From Ceratorhiza oryzae-sativae (Eukaryota > Basidiomycota > Agaricomycetes > Cantharellales > Ceratobasidiaceae): a DNA stretch of 64,000 nucleotides. The translations under genes were made by a program, and so were the position numbers. The DNA is taken from NCBI GenBank assembly GCA_030998015.1, contig JARWMV010000252.1, positions 496,001 through 560,000 of the forward strand, written 5' to 3'. Within the stretch, counting starts at the first letter, position 1. Every line of letters starts with the position of its first letter. The notes below the pieces were generated by a model that saw only the letters and a list, made by a program, of their open reading frames with translations, searched no databases and was not told the origin of the DNA. Shown one piece after another: positions 63,400 to 64,000 of the stretch.

Positions 63400-64000
63400 A
63401 TGTCTCGCCAGCTCCAATTCAAGCTCGTTTTGCTCGGTGGGTCGACTCAAAACATGTGTCACGTGTGGCTGACTCGGTATGCTGCGGAATTCAGGCGAGT
63501 CGGCGGTCGGAAAGTCAAGGTACATTTGATAACAGCTTCTCAATCCCATTTGCTCAATGCCGAGACCACATCTAGTCTTGTTCTCCGCTTCGTCAAGGAT
63601 CAGTTCGATGACTATAGGGAAAGCACAATCGGAGGTATGTTTCCCGCCTCGGCTCGCCGTTCACGTTCTTACAGTCACTCCCTTATCAGCTGCATTCCTT
63701 ACGCAGACGGTGACACTCGAAGACCAGACTGTGGTCAAATTTGAGATATGGTATGTCATTCCACACTGTTGCCCAACCCTCTGCTTATTTTGGACGCGGG
63801 ACAGGGACACTGCAGGGCAAGAACGATACAAGGTGAGCTAACCATGTATGTTGATTGCTGGAGCATGTGTAACTCATTCGACACCTTTCCCGTTAGTCTC
63901 TAGTGAGTTGCTCAACGCGATTGCGAGCGACCCCGAATTGGTGCTTATGATGTCACGATGGGTAGGCACCGATGTACTATCGAAATGCGCACTGTGCTGT
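63400..64000 (+). CDS. Rab5-type small GTPase (Vps21/Ypt5), 5' part
   Basis: The gene runs off the right edge. Exons are 63400-63436, 63495-63519, 63576-63634, 63690-63750, 63805-63832, 63897-63902 and 63966 onward. They give MSRQLQFKLVLLG, the P-loop GESAVGKSS, the switch I region LVLRFVKDQFDDYREST with IGAAFLTQTV, the switch II motif [20 protein letters not shown] and the start of the next strand. FLTQTV and [22 protein letters not shown] are Rab5-specific marks. Rab5 drives fusion of early endosomes. All introns are 54-64 nt. The exon at 63897-63902 has only six bases (Ser-Leu). Confidence 0.95.

Overview
The window is nuclear DNA from a filamentous basidiomycete. Genes are broken by many short GT-AG introns (mostly 45-65 nt, with exons down to 6 nt). 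Their products are typical eukaryotic housekeeping proteins (Srs2-like helicase, WBP11, PEX5, mitochondrial ribosomal mS23, pyrophosphatase, POM152, Rab5) mixed with secreted enzymes of plant-associated fungi (tannase/feruloyl esterase, DUF1996 protein, AA7-type oxidase). The families and intron style suggest Agaricomycetes, possibly the Rhizoctonia/Ceratobasidium group. That placement is inference and was not searched.

Layout, left to right. 1-2441: 3' part of a UvrD/Srs2-type helicase (+). 2442-7287: gene-poor. 7288-9919 (+) and 13549-16427 (-): two paralogous CBM21 glycogen-targeting PP1 regulatory subunits, tail to tail. 16430-20511: gene-poor, one doubtful gene. 20512-21157 (+): small roadblock-fold protein. 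22874-25349 (+): tannase/feruloyl esterase, convergent with a DUF1996 protein (26423-28104, -). 28974-30899 (-): class III aminotransferase. 31154-32901 (-): WBP11-like splicing factor. 33827-37711 (-): NBR1-like autophagy receptor with seven ZZ-type fingers and an FW domain. 38856-40280 (+): Ser/Pro-rich protein of unknown function. 40604-43066 (-): PEX5. 43368-44258 (-): mS23. 45879-47349 (-): 2-oxoglutarate/Fe(II) oxygenase. 49041-50348 (-): inorganic pyrophosphatase. 50753-52573 (-): secreted bicovalent-FAD oxidase. 53111-54733 (-): F-box protein. 55422-59974 (+): nucleoporin POM152. 60412-62976 (-): Mei2-like RRM protein with RGG repeats. 63400 to the edge (+): Rab5.

Genes are transcribed singly; I see no operon-like or biosynthetic cluster. 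Links are thematic: PEX5, the NBR1-like receptor and the roadblock and Rab5 proteins serve organelle and endolysosomal traffic; the CBM21 pair acts on glycogen; the three secreted proteins suit growth on plant material. I rebuilt exon structures by hand from splice consensus and frame; most coding models close in frame from start to stop. Three genes (helicase, DUF1996, POM152) contain a one-base break between two clearly coding segments, most simply read as consensus errors. I found no intact transposon, tRNA, rRNA, CRISPR array or virus.
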